From Anaeromyxobacter_A sp035636195 (GTDB lineage Bacteria; Myxococcota; Myxococcia; Myxococcales; Anaeromyxobacteraceae), in the NCBI GenBank assembly GCA_035636195.1, contig DASPZP010000052.1, positions 1 through 12,404 on the forward strand: a DNA stretch of 12,404 bases. Direction: 5' to 3'. The notes under the pieces are model-generated. The model searched no databases, was not told the DNA's origin, and saw only the letters and a program-made list of their open reading frames with translations. Shown in pieces: positions 1-6,905 of this stretch. Every line of letters begins with the position of its first letter. The first letter of the stretch is position 1. The position numbers and the translations under genes were made by a program.

Positions 1-45
1 TCGAGCGATCGCCCTCTTGACCTCGTCCATGAGCCAGACCTCCAT
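1..45 (-). CDS. Possible 5' end of a gene running off the left edge
   Basis: On the minus strand an ATG at 45-43 is preceded by AGGAGG (complement of 55-60) with a 9-base gap. The frame stays open for the 15 codons left in the window, starting MEVWLMDEVKRAIAR. The same frame is also open upstream of the ATG, so the real start could be earlier. Fifteen codons are too few to identify a family, and an open frame this short is common by chance in GC-rich DNA. The ribosome-binding-like sequence is the only positive evidence. Confidence 0.2.
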   Translation of the reverse strand, partial: MEVWLMDEVKRAIAR

Positions 46-157
46 GCGCTGGACCCTCCTGCGAGAGACGCCTGGGGTTGTCGGGATTCGATCAGATGCG
101 CGGTGACCGTCGCGAACCGATCGATCGCGCCTCTGCCAATGCCGGTCACAGGCCCTC

Positions 158-546
158 GTGTCGGCAGCGAGCTCCTCAGTTCGCGTACTGGAACGGCGGC
201 GGCGCCTTGAGCGCGTCCTTGCTGGCGCCGGGCAGAACCTCGTCAATCTCTACGCCCTCGTCAGCAGGATGCGCATCCTGTCGTCGCCGCAGATCGTCGA
301 GAGCGCAGATCGCGTCGCGCACGTGATCGTCGACACCTACCTGGCGCCCAACAGGACCCTTCGTGACGTGCGGGATCACTGGGCGACCACGCGATGGATG
401 TATTGCTGCAGTTCAGCAATGCGTGCCGCGATGAATTGCAGATGGGGTGGCCGAGGGGACGTCCACCGCATCAAGACGAAGACCCCTCATTTGTCGACCT
501 CGGTAGGTCCGCGAGTACTGGCCGCGGGCGCACACGAGGGTCTTGA
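158..546 (+). pseudogene. Frameshifted remnant of an unrecognised protein
   Basis: From a GTG at 158 the frame reads like real protein to about 380: a basic heptad-like stretch (RVLERRRRLERVLAGAGQ), then NLVNLYALVSRMRILSS, PQIVESADRVAHVIVDTY and LAPNRTLRDVRDH. After that it becomes an unlikely Cys/Arg-rich string. The next frame, entered at 382, continues with GDHAMDVLLQFSNACRDELQ, which resembles the C-terminal helix expected of such a protein. One lost G in the GGG run at 381-383 would join the halves through Trp. The second frame runs to a TGA at 544-546 and overlaps the 3' end of the convergent LysR gene. No membrane segment is visible in the surviving part, and an in-frame TGA at 104-106 limits extension upstream. 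I do not know the function. The break could be a true mutation or a sequencing error. Confidence 0.5.
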
Positions 547-1467
547 GCCCGACGAGGAAGCGGCGATCGATGTAGCGGCGCCGCCGAGGGCCCGCGGCAA
601 CGCTTGCGCCAGGGCTTCGCGGAACAGCCTCACGGCGGCGGGCTCGAACCGACGGCTCGGCCACACGATGTGAACGGCAGAGCTCCTCTGCGCGTACCGC
701 GAAAGCACGCGCTCGATCTCCCCGGTTTCGACGAGCGGCGCGACGAACGTGACCGGCACGAGGGCGATGCCGAACCCTGCGAGGGCCATCGCCCGGGCGA
801 ACGAAAGCTCGTCGGTGTCGGCCCGACCATGGACGGAGACCTCCTCGTCCCCGCGCGGCCCCGAGAGCCGCCACTTCGTGACGGAGCTCCCGGCCCGGTA
901 GAGGATGCACTCGTGCCGCGCGAGCTCGGCGAGGCGCCGGGGCCGTCCGATCCGGTCGAGGTAGGCAGGCGAGGCGAAGAGGCCGAGCTCGGCGTCGCCG
1001 AGCCGCCGCGCGTGGAGCGACGAGTCGCTGAGAGGGCCGGCGCGGACGGCGAGGTCGAACCCCTCCTTCACCAGGTCGACGTACCGCGCGGTGAGGACCG
1101 TCTCGACGCGCACGCCAGCGTTCGCGCGGAGGAACGCCGCCGTCACTGCGGCGAGATCGCGGGCGAGGTCGACGGGAGCGGTGACCCGCACGAGCCCGCG
1201 AGGCTCCGCGCCGAGTGACGACACGGCCTGCCGCGCCTCCTCGATGCCGGACAGCGCGTCCCGGGTGCGGTCGTAGTAGGCGCGGCCAGCGTCCGTGAGG
1301 GAGAGCTTGCGCGTCGTCCGCTGCAGCAACCTGATCCCGAGGTCCGCCTCGAGGGCCGCCACGCTCCGGCTCACCGATGACTTCCTCAGCCCGAGCGCCG
1401 CCGCGGCCGCCGTGAAGCTCCCCGCCTCGACGACGCGCACGAAGGCCGTGATGCGGTTCAGATCCAC
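487..1467 (-). CDS. LysR-family transcriptional regulator
   Basis: This 326-residue DNA-binding regulator probably controls the divergent oxidoreductase gene. Residues 1-60 form the LysR winged helix-turn-helix: FVRVVEAGSFTAAAAALGLR, then SVSRSVAALEADLGIRLLQR and the linker TTRKLSLTDAGRAYYDR. Residues about 90-290 fit the periplasmic-binding-like effector domain (RGLVRVTAPVDLA, LGLFASPAYLDRIGRP, GFGIALVPVTFV). The start is GTG at 1467, with GGGAG six bases upstream (complement of 1474-1478); the HTH begins at once after it. LysR proteins usually end near residue 300. The last 30 or so residues here are Ala/Ser/Pro-rich with no domain appearance, and they overlap the antisense end of the broken gene at 158-546, so the C-terminus may have been extended by a local rearrangement. 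The effector is unknown; quinones or electrophiles would fit the neighbour. Confidence 0.93.
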   Translation of the reverse strand: MDLNRITAFVRVVEAGSFTAAAAALGLRKSSVSRSVAALEADLGIRLLQRTTRKLSLTDAGRAYYDRTRDALSGIEEARQAVSSLGAEPRGLVRVTAPVDLARDLAAVTAAFLRANAGVRVETVLTARYVDLVKEGFDLAVRAGPLSDSSLHARRLGDAELGLFASPAYLDRIGRPRRLAELARHECILYRAGSSVTKWRLSGPRGDEEVSVHGRADTDELSFARAMALAGFGIALVPVTFVAPLVETGEIERVLSRYAQRSSAVHIVWPSRRFEPAAVRLFREALAQALPRALGGAATSIAASSSGSRPSCAPAASTRGPTEVDK

Positions 1468-1556
1468 TGTCCACTCCCGCGCACCAGTCCGTCCTGTCTG
1501 CGACGTCTAGTCTTATGGACGCGACAGTCTACATTCCAGTGCAAGAGGAGGCATTC
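1468..1556. promoter_or_regulatory. Divergent promoter region with candidate LysR operator
   Basis: These 89 bases separate the start codons of the divergent regulator and oxidoreductase. An imperfect inverted repeat is visible: CTGTCTGCG at 1494-1502 and CGCGACAG at 1520-1527, which pair except for one extra T in the left arm. It is centred near 1511, about 45 bases from each start codon, where a LysR operator would be expected. I cannot assign -35 and -10 boxes with confidence in this GC-rich DNA. The LysR operator role is inferred from position and symmetry. Confidence 0.4.
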
Positions 1557-2234
1557 ATGGCGAAGCTCATTCACATCCAGGCGTCCCCCCGAGGCAGCCG
1601 GTCCGCGTCGCAGGCCGTCGCGGCGCGCTTCATCGATTCGTACCTGGCAGCACACCCCGGCGACACGGTCGAGACGCTCGACCTGTGGAAGGCCGAGCTC
1701 CCCGAGTTCGACGGCGCCGTGCTCGACGCGAAGTACGCCGTCATACGGGCGTTGCCGCACACTCAGGATCAGCGGCGGGCGTGGGAGAAGATCGTCCGCG
1801 TCATCGAGCACTTCAAGTCCGCGGACGCGTACGTCGTCTCGGTGCCCATGTGGAACTTCAGCATCCCATACAAGCTGAAGCACTACATCGATCTGCTGGT
1901 CCAGCCGGGCCTCACGTTTGGTTTCTCGCTGGGGGAAGGCTACAAGGGACTCGTCACGGGCAAGCCGCTCGTGCTGATCTATGCGCGCGGCGGAGCGTAC
2001 GGTCGCGGGTCTGGCGCGGAGGGCCTGGACCAGCAGAGCGCGTACCTGCGGCAGATCTTCGGCTTCATCGGATTCACGGACATCCGGGAGATCGTCGTCG
2101 AGCCGACGCTCGCGACCACCACCTCGGGCGACGAAGCCGTGGCAGCGGGGGGCCGCGCGGCAGCGGAGCTGGCGCGGACTGCCGACGCAAGTCGTGCCTT
2201 CGATATCGAAGCTCTCACCGCCGCGACTGGATGA
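1557..2234 (+). CDS. azoR: FMN-dependent NADH:quinone oxidoreductase / azoreductase (AzoR type)
   Basis: Predicted cytosolic flavoprotein of 225 residues with a flavodoxin-like fold. The family transfers two electrons from NADH to quinones or azo compounds through bound FMN. Visible features are the N-terminal phosphate-binding loop (KLIHIQASPRGSRSAS, residues 3-18), the FMN motif PMWNFSIP followed by YKLKHYIDLLVQPGLTFGF (97-123), and the LIYARGG strand-loop (140-146). E. coli AzoR is about 201 residues; the extra length lies in the C-terminal part, which is rich in Ala and Gly. The ATG at 1557 is chosen because AAGAGGAG stands just before it (1543-1550) and the conserved first strand begins at residue 3; an in-frame ATG at 1515 would add 14 unrelated residues. 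Divergent transcription from the LysR gene suggests substrate-responsive control. The physiological substrate is unknown. Confidence 0.92.
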   Translation: MAKLIHIQASPRGSRSASQAVAARFIDSYLAAHPGDTVETLDLWKAELPEFDGAVLDAKYAVIRALPHTQDQRRAWEKIVRVIEHFKSADAYVVSVPMWNFSIPYKLKHYIDLLVQPGLTFGFSLGEGYKGLVTGKPLVLIYARGGAYGRGSGAEGLDQQSAYLRQIFGFIGFTDIREIVVEPTLATTTSGDEAVAAGGRAAAELARTADASRAFDIEALTAATG

Positions 2235-2248
2235 TTCTTGAGTCGCCG

Positions 2249-2276
2249 TCGGGGGACGCAGGTTTCGTCCCGCCGA
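2249..2276 (+). terminator. GC-rich hairpin after azoR, possible terminator
   Basis: Fifteen bases after the azoR stop, TCGGGGGACG (2249-2258) can pair with CGTCCCGCCGA (2266-2276) around a seven-base loop, with one bulged base. No T-run follows, so intrinsic termination is uncertain. It may act only as an mRNA 3' end stabiliser. Confidence 0.3.
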
Positions 2277-2402
2277 AGGCGTCACAAGGCGACCTCGCCG
2301 GTCCACCGACGCTCTCGACGCCGCCATCCGACAGACATCGTTGGAGCTCATCGCTGGCGCGCATCCTGCAGTGGCCACCTCCCGAGGTGAGAGGAGGAGT
2401 CG

Positions 2403-2546
2403 ATGCGCGGCGTGATCACTCGAAAAGAAGTTCTCAGGCACGCGCTCACGATCGTGCGGCTCTTCGGGCCGCGGACGTACTGGCGCTGTTTGCGCGCGGC
2501 ATTCAGTCCGGCGTCGAGCACGTTCCTCGAGGTCGTCTTCGGATAG
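2403..2546 (+). CDS. Small protein of 47 residues, function unknown
   Basis: A 47-codon frame opens at ATG 2403, directly after a strong ribosome binding site (GAGGAGG at 2391-2397, five bases before the ATG), and ends with TAG at 2544-2546. The product starts MRGVITRKEVLRHALTIVRL and continues with FGPRTYWRCLRAAFSP and STFLEVVFG. It is basic and amphipathic, with two short helices likely (about 7-20 and 23-34) and a hydrophobic C-terminal end. There is no signal peptide and no clear membrane segment. About 80% of codons end in G or C, as in the surrounding genes. It lies alone between azoR and the crotonase/mla operon. I do not recognise a named family; it has the look of a genuine small gene, but only homology would settle it. 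Confidence 0.55.
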   Translation: MRGVITRKEVLRHALTIVRLFGPRTYWRCLRAAFSPASSTFLEVVFG

Positions 2547-2559
2547 CCTGCCCGGCTCA

Positions 2560-2638
2560 GATCGGACTCGATCAGGCAGACCTCGCGGGCGGGTGATCGG
2601 GATTGATCAGTCGGTCCGAGGACGATCAGCGATCTGAT
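2560..2638. promoter_or_regulatory. GATC-containing repeat cluster upstream of the crotonase/mla operon
   Basis: Three related boxes lie in the 195-base leader before the crotonase gene. Boxes at 2560-2575 and 2595-2610 share GATCGG-N4-GATCAG and match at 13 of 16 positions. A third element at 2625-2638 is a perfect five-base inverted repeat, ATCAG-N4-CTGAT. Their starts are 35 and about 30 bases apart. Such spacing and repetition suggest binding sites for a transcription factor, but I cannot name one, and no clear -35/-10 pair is visible. The rest of 2547-2741 shows no coding signal. Confidence 0.3.
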
Positions 2639-2741
2639 TCACGGGGCGGTGGCTTCAGCGCAATGAGCGTCATGTACGCGGGTGGCGCAGGCGTTGCACG
2701 CATGAGAGCACCACCATTCCGGTGACCAGGGACCAAGTGCG

Positions 2742-3299
2742 ATGAACGACACGACGCGCGCCGACGGAAGCATCCGCACCCGCAGCGAGGGCGCCGCCGA
2801 ACTCGCGAAGCCGCTCGTCGTCGCGGTGGACGGGCCCGCCGTCGGCATCGGGACGACGCTGCTCCTCCACGCCGACTACGTGGCGGCGTCGGCTCGCGCC
2901 CGCTTCCAGCTCCCTTTCGCAGCGCTGGGCGTCACGCCCGAGGCGGGCTCGAGCCTGCTCCTCCCGCTGGTAGTGGGCCTGCCGCGCGCGACCGAGTGGC
3001 TCCTCCTCGGAGAGCCCTTCGACGCGGCGGCGAAGGATGCGGGTCTCGTCAACGCGGTCGTGCCGGCCGAGGAGCTCGCCGCCTTCGCGCTCTCGCGGGC
3101 GCGCGCCATCGCGGACAGGCCGCCCGGCGCGGTGCTCGCGGCGAAGCGCCTCCTGCGCCAGCCCATGCGCGCGCAGGTGAAGGACGCCATCCGCCGCGAG
3201 GGGCAGGTCTTCCAGGAGCGCGTGCGGTCGCCGGAGGCCGTGGCCGCGTTCCGGGCCTTCCTCGGGAAGGGTCGCGGTGATCGTGGAGGCCTCGGGTGA
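2742..3299 (+). CDS. N-terminally truncated enoyl-CoA hydratase/isomerase (crotonase family)
   Basis: The 185 residues match the C-terminal two thirds of a crotonase. KPLVVAVDGPAVGIGTTLLL (residues 23-42) is the central segment carrying one oxyanion-hole glycine, GVTPEAGSS (63-71) carries the family glutamate, and ATEWLLLGEPFDAAAKDAGLV and the trimerisation helices follow. Full-length family members run about 250-260 residues. About 60-70 N-terminal residues are absent, including the segment with the first oxyanion-hole residue, so normal acyl-CoA chemistry is doubtful. In-frame upstream DNA meets a stop at 2703-2705, and I see no N-terminal homology in other frames. The ATG at 2742 has only a weak AGGG upstream. 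The stop overlaps the mlaE start as GTGA, so translation is coupled to the transporter. It may be a decaying gene kept for operon expression, or a specialised short form. Confidence 0.75.
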   Translation: MNDTTRADGSIRTRSEGAAELAKPLVVAVDGPAVGIGTTLLLHADYVAASARARFQLPFAALGVTPEAGSSLLLPLVVGLPRATEWLLLGEPFDAAAKDAGLVNAVVPAEELAAFALSRARAIADRPPGAVLAAKRLLRQPMRAQVKDAIRREGQVFQERVRSPEAVAAFRAFLGKGRGDRGGLG

Positions 3300-4429
3300 C
3301 GGCGCAAGTCCATCTCGACTATGCGAGAGCTCCGGATGGTACGCTGGACGTCGCGCTCGGCGGCGACTGGCGGCTGGGGCGCGGTATTCCCGCACCCGAG
3401 AGTGTGCTCGGAGAGATCGAGAAGTCTCCGCCTCCGCGAAGAGTGACCTTCGACACGGGTGTGCTCGCTGGGTGGGACAGCGGATTGCTCACGTTCCTCC
3501 TGGCGGTGCTGTCGCGGTGTTCGCAGCTGGGCGTCGAGGTCGATCAGCATGGGCTGCCGAACGGCGTGAGGCGGCTCCTGGCGCTCGCCACGGCGGTGCC
3601 GGCGAGAACGGGCGCCCGCCGCAGGTCGCAGCCGGAGCCCGTCCTGGCGCGGGTCGGCGATGCGGTCGTCGCGCGGTGGAATGCGTGTGGTGAGGCGCTT
3701 GCCTTCGTCGGTGACGCGTTCCTCTCGCTGCTCCGCCTCCTCATGGGAAAGGCTCGCTTCCGGCGCTCGGACTTCCTTCTCGTCCTACAGGACAGCGGCG
3801 CGCGAACCCTTCCCATCGTCTCGCTCATCAGCCTGCTCGTCGGCCTCATCCTGGCGTTCGTCGGCGCCATCGAGCTCCGCTTGTTCGGGGCGGAGATCTA
3901 CGTCGCCCACCTCGTCGGCATCGGCATCGTCCGGGAGATGGGGGCCATCATGACCGGCATCGTCGTCACCGGCCGCACGGGCGCGTCCTTCGCGGCGCAA
4001 CTCGGCACGATGCAGGTCAACGAGGAGATCGACGCCCTGAGGACCCTGGGCATTCCACCCATGGATTTCCTCGTCCTGCCACGATTGCTCGCGCTCTCCC
4101 TGATGATGCCCCTCCTCTGCCTCTACGCCGACCTCATGGGAATCCTCGGCGGACTCATCGTCGGGGTCGCGATGCTCGACATCAACCCGATGCGGTACTA
4201 CCTGGAGACAAAGCGCGCGATCCACCTCGACGACCTGTTCCTCGGGCTCTTCATGAGCGGCGTGTTCGGGGTCCTGGTGGCGCTGACCGGCTGCATGCGC
4301 GGCATCGCCAGCGGGCGCAGCGCCTCGGCGGTGGGAGAAGCCACCACCTCGGCCGTCGTCACGGGCATCGTCGGCATCGTGGTGGCGACCGCGATCATCA
4401 CCGTCATTGCCTATGTCCTCGGCATCTGA
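3296..4429 (+). CDS. mlaE: MlaE-family ABC permease with N-terminal STAS domain
   Basis: Inner-membrane permease of an MCE/Mla phospholipid transporter, 377 residues. Residues 1-105 are an MlaB-like STAS domain (LDVALGGDWRLG, VTFDTGVLAGWDSGLLTFLL, GLPNGVRRLLALA), so the separate MlaB subunit of E. coli is fused here. Residues 130-377 are the MlaE domain with about five or six hydrophobic segments. It includes the family signature around 213-251 (REMGAIMTGIVVTGRTGASF, then AAQLGTMQVNEEIDALRTLG). The GTG start at 3296 overlaps the crotonase stop by four bases, and the STAS domain begins within ten residues of it. It overlaps mlaF downstream. Such fused permeases are a known branch of the family. 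The transported lipid and direction cannot be read from sequence. Confidence 0.94.
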   Translation: MTAQVHLDYARAPDGTLDVALGGDWRLGRGIPAPESVLGEIEKSPPPRRVTFDTGVLAGWDSGLLTFLLAVLSRCSQLGVEVDQHGLPNGVRRLLALATAVPARTGARRRSQPEPVLARVGDAVVARWNACGEALAFVGDAFLSLLRLLMGKARFRRSDFLLVLQDSGARTLPIVSLISLLVGLILAFVGAIELRLFGAEIYVAHLVGIGIVREMGAIMTGIVVTGRTGASFAAQLGTMQVNEEIDALRTLGIPPMDFLVLPRLLALSLMMPLLCLYADLMGILGGLIVGVAMLDINPMRYYLETKRAIHLDDLFLGLFMSGVFGVLVALTGCMRGIASGRSASAVGEATTSAVVTGIVGIVVATAIITVIAYVLGI

Positions 4430-5219
4430 AGCGCGCGGCAACGCTGCGATCGAGCGGCGTCCCAAGATCACGGTCAGCGACCTGACCATGTCCTATGGCA
4501 GCTACGTCGTGATGAGAGAACTCAGTTTCACCGTGAACGAGCGCGACATCTTCGTCATCATGGGAGGGAGCGGCAGCGGGAAGAGCACGCTGCTGCGGCA
4601 CCTCGTCGGGCTGCAGGAGCCTGCCGGCGGGAGCATCCACTACCAGGGGACCAGCGCCGGGTTCTGGGAGATGCCGCCGCGCGAGCGCGAGCGTGTCCTG
4701 CGACGCTTCGGCGTCCTCTACCAGGGCGGCGCGCTGTGGAGCTCGATGACGCTGGCCGAGAACGTGACCCTGCCGCTCCAGGAGTACGCCCCCGTCACGG
4801 CGCGGGAGACCTCCGCCCTGGCCTCGCTCAAGCTCGCGCTGGTCGGCCTGGCGGGCTTCGACGAGTTCTATCCCGCCGAGATCAGCGGCGGCATGAAGAA
4901 GCGCGCAGGGCTGGCGCGTGCCATAGCCCTCGACCCCGATATCCTCTTCTTCGACGAGCCGTCGGCGGGGCTCGACCCGGTGAGCTCGCGACACCTCGAT
5001 GATCTCATCCTCGAGCTCCGGGACAGCCTCGGCGCCACCATCGTGGTGGTGACGCACGAACTCGCGAGCATCTTCGCCATCGCCGACGACTCGGTCTTCC
5101 TCGACAGCGAGAGCAAGACGATCATCGCCTCCGGCAACCCGAAGCAGCTGCTGGCCGAATCGAGCGACCCCCGCGTGCTCACGTTCCTGACCAGGGGCGA
5201 AGGGGCGAGGCGTGGCTAG
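4413..5219 (+). CDS. mlaF: MlaF-type ABC transporter ATPase
   Basis: Cytoplasmic ATPase that powers the MlaE permease, 268 residues. All nucleotide-binding elements are present: Walker A GGSGSGKST (51-59), Q-loop Gln104 in LYQGGALW, signature SGGMKKR (158-164), Walker B ILFFDEP (177-183) with catalytic Glu182, D-loop SAGLDP and H-loop His215 in VVTHE. The LYQGGALWSSMTLAENV segment and the MKKR ending of the signature are typical of the MlaF/Mkl group. I chose the ATG at 4413; a TTG two codons earlier (4407) is possible but less likely. There is no clear ribosome binding site. The start lies 17 bases inside the mlaE end, so translation is probably coupled. The stop overlaps mlaD by eight bases. 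Confidence 0.95.
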   Translation: MSSASEARGNAAIERRPKITVSDLTMSYGSYVVMRELSFTVNERDIFVIMGGSGSGKSTLLRHLVGLQEPAGGSIHYQGTSAGFWEMPPRERERVLRRFGVLYQGGALWSSMTLAENVTLPLQEYAPVTARETSALASLKLALVGLAGFDEFYPAEISGGMKKRAGLARAIALDPDILFFDEPSAGLDPVSSRHLDDLILELRDSLGATIVVVTHELASIFAIADDSVFLDSESKTIIASGNPKQLLAESSDPRVLTFLTRGEGARRG

Positions 5220-6210
5220 ACAGGCGAGCAAGACGCTGATCGGAGGCTTCGTCGTCGGCGCGGTGGCGCTGGCGGTCGTCGCCGTCACCGTCCTCGGGTC
5301 CGGCAAGTTCTTCCAGAACCGACAGACCTTCGTGATGTTCTTCTCGGGGTCGATCACCGGGCTCTCGGTCGGCTCGCCCGTCGAGTTCAGGGGGGTCAAG
5401 ATCGGGGAGGTCACCAAGATCTCCGCGGTGTTCGACCCGAAAGACCTGAGCATCACCATACCCGTCTACATCGATTTCGACCCGAAGAGCCTGATCGTCG
5501 CGAAAGGAGATCAGGAGTCCATGGGCGGAGTCCGAGACCTGTCGCACGGGAACCGGTTCGTCCATCCGCTCCTGGACAAGGGCCTCAAGGCGCAACTCGA
5601 GATCCAGAGCCTCCTCACGAGCCAGCTCTACATCAGCGTGGACTTCCACCCCGAGATGCCCACGAAGCTCGTCGGGCTCGACACGCGATACCCGGAGATC
5701 CCGACCATCCCCTCGCTGCGGGAGCAGATCCTCGCAACCCTCCAGAAGCTCCCGGACAAGATCATCAGCGCAACCGAGGGCATCGAGCAGCTGGTCCGTT
5801 CCCCTGCGGCGCAGGAGACCATGCGGGATCTCGCCGTCACGATCCGTGACCTCGACGCGTTCATCCGGGAAGTCAGGGCGGAGGTGAAGCCGCTCGCGGC
5901 GAGCGTCAAGGCGTCGTCGGACGCCGCCCGGCGCACGTTCACGCAGGCCGAGCGGACGCTCTCCCTGAAGGAAGGACCCTCCGCGGAGATGGCGGCGAGC
6001 ATCGTCGACACCGCCAAGAAGGCCGGCGCTTCCCTCGACCAGATGCGCTCGACGCTGGGATCCTACGAGAGATTGGCTTCACAGAACGCCAACGTAGGGT
6101 ACGATCTGACGAGGACGCTCGGGGAGCTCGATGCCGCCGCGCGCGCCGTGCGTTCCCTGGCCGACTATTTCGAGCTACACCCCGAGGCCGTGTTGAAGGG
6201 GAGGAGGTAA
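5212..6210 (+). CDS. mlaD: MlaD-family MCE-domain protein
   Basis: Periplasmic lipid-binding subunit anchored in the inner membrane, 332 residues. A single N-terminal membrane helix (about 10-29, LIGGFVVGAVALAVVAVTVL) is followed by one MCE domain (about 38-150). That domain includes GLSVGSPVEFRGVKIGEVTK and ends in the SLLTSQLYISVDF strand. Residues 170-330 are mostly helical, with Leu/Ala/Arg-rich repeats that could form a coiled-coil extension. This makes the protein much longer than E. coli MlaD (183 residues), closer to single-MCE proteins with long helical tails. The helical tail may help bridge the periplasm to the lipoprotein encoded next. Start is GTG 5212, overlapping the mlaF stop by eight bases. 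By family behaviour the protein should be a hexameric ring. Confidence 0.93.
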   Translation: MARQASKTLIGGFVVGAVALAVVAVTVLGSGKFFQNRQTFVMFFSGSITGLSVGSPVEFRGVKIGEVTKISAVFDPKDLSITIPVYIDFDPKSLIVAKGDQESMGGVRDLSHGNRFVHPLLDKGLKAQLEIQSLLTSQLYISVDFHPEMPTKLVGLDTRYPEIPTIPSLREQILATLQKLPDKIISATEGIEQLVRSPAAQETMRDLAVTIRDLDAFIREVRAEVKPLAASVKASSDAARRTFTQAERTLSLKEGPSAEMAASIVDTAKKAGASLDQMRSTLGSYERLASQNANVGYDLTRTLGELDAAARAVRSLADYFELHPEAVLKGRR

Positions 6211-6215
6211 CCGGC

Positions 6216-6854
6216 ATGCGCCGAGGCCGTCCCGGTTGGTCGCTGCTCCTCGCCTGCGCGCTGCCCCTCGCCATGGCGGGCTGCCTCGGGAGCTCCCGGC
6301 CCTCCCGCTTCTACACGCTGGCGCCGCTCGAGATCCGGGACAGCCCGGCCTCGAGCGCAACGGACGCGACGCTAGCCGTCGGACCCGTCGACATACCCGA
6401 TTACGCCGACCGCCAGCAGATCGTGACCCGCACCGGTGCCAACGAGCTCGTCATGGCGGAGTTCGACCGGTGGGGTGGCTCGCTCGAGCGCGAGATCACC
6501 CGCTCTCTCGTCGCCACCCTCGCCGACCGGCTCGCCTCCCGGAACATCCTCGTCGCTCCCTGGCGATCGGCCACCCTCGCTCCGGCCGCCTCCGCCTACC
6601 GCGCCACCGTCAGCATCTCGCGTTTCGACGGCGTCCTCGGGCAGTCGGTCGTCCTGCACGGCCGATGGGAGCTCCTGGCGGAGAGGGGCGGAAAGCCAGA
6701 CTCGCTCGCCGTGAGGGAAGCCACCATCACCGAGAGGATCGACGGCGCGGGTTACGAGGCGCTGGTCGCCGCGATGCAAAGGGCGCTCGTCCGGTTCGGC
6801 CAGGAGATGGCCGACTCCGTAGGCGCAGCGACGCAGATGGCGAAGGCGCCATGA
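6216..6854 (+). CDS. ABC-type transport auxiliary lipoprotein (PqiC/ABC_trans_aux family)
   Basis: Predicted lipoprotein of 212 residues that completes the MCE transporter. It starts at ATG 6216 after a strong GGGGAGGAGG site (6199-6207) lying in the end of mlaD. The signal peptide MRRGRPGWSLLLACALPLAM ends in a lipobox (MAGC) with the lipidated residue Cys23. The mature part has family features: the RFYTL motif (30-34), VGPVDIPDYADRQQIVTR with MAEFDRWGGSLE following, and alternating strands and helices typical of the PqiC fold. Residue 24 is Leu, so no Asp+2 inner-membrane retention signal is present; outer-membrane placement facing the MCE protein is likely. No MlaA or MlaC homologue is in the window, which makes the set resemble Pqi/Yeb-style MCE systems in its last component. 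Confidence 0.9.
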   Translation: MRRGRPGWSLLLACALPLAMAGCLGSSRPSRFYTLAPLEIRDSPASSATDATLAVGPVDIPDYADRQQIVTRTGANELVMAEFDRWGGSLEREITRSLVATLADRLASRNILVAPWRSATLAPAASAYRATVSISRFDGVLGQSVVLHGRWELLAERGGKPDSLAVREATITERIDGAGYEALVAAMQRALVRFGQEMADSVGAATQMAKAP

Positions 6855-6905
6855 CGCGCGACCCGCTCGGATGGTACCCGCGCTGCCGCCCCCATGGGAT
6901 CGGCG

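Noticed and set aside
413..1474. Long minus-strand frame of 353 codons over the LysR gene
   Set aside because: Extremely Arg/Gly-rich translation with no domain; it is the alternative frame of the LysR gene, whose own frame has clear family motifs.
1458..2441. Minus-strand frame of 327 codons antisense to azoR
   Set aside because: Shadow produced by GC-rich codon bias; the translation has no family features while azoR on the plus strand is unmistakable.
4404..5459. Minus-strand frame of 351 codons opposite mlaF and mlaD
   Set aside because: Antisense to two firmly identified genes; low-complexity translation.
6855..6905. Bidirectional terminator between the converging operons
   Set aside because: The gap holds a CCCATGGG palindrome, but no stable stem followed by a T-run on either strand, so I could not support a terminator call.
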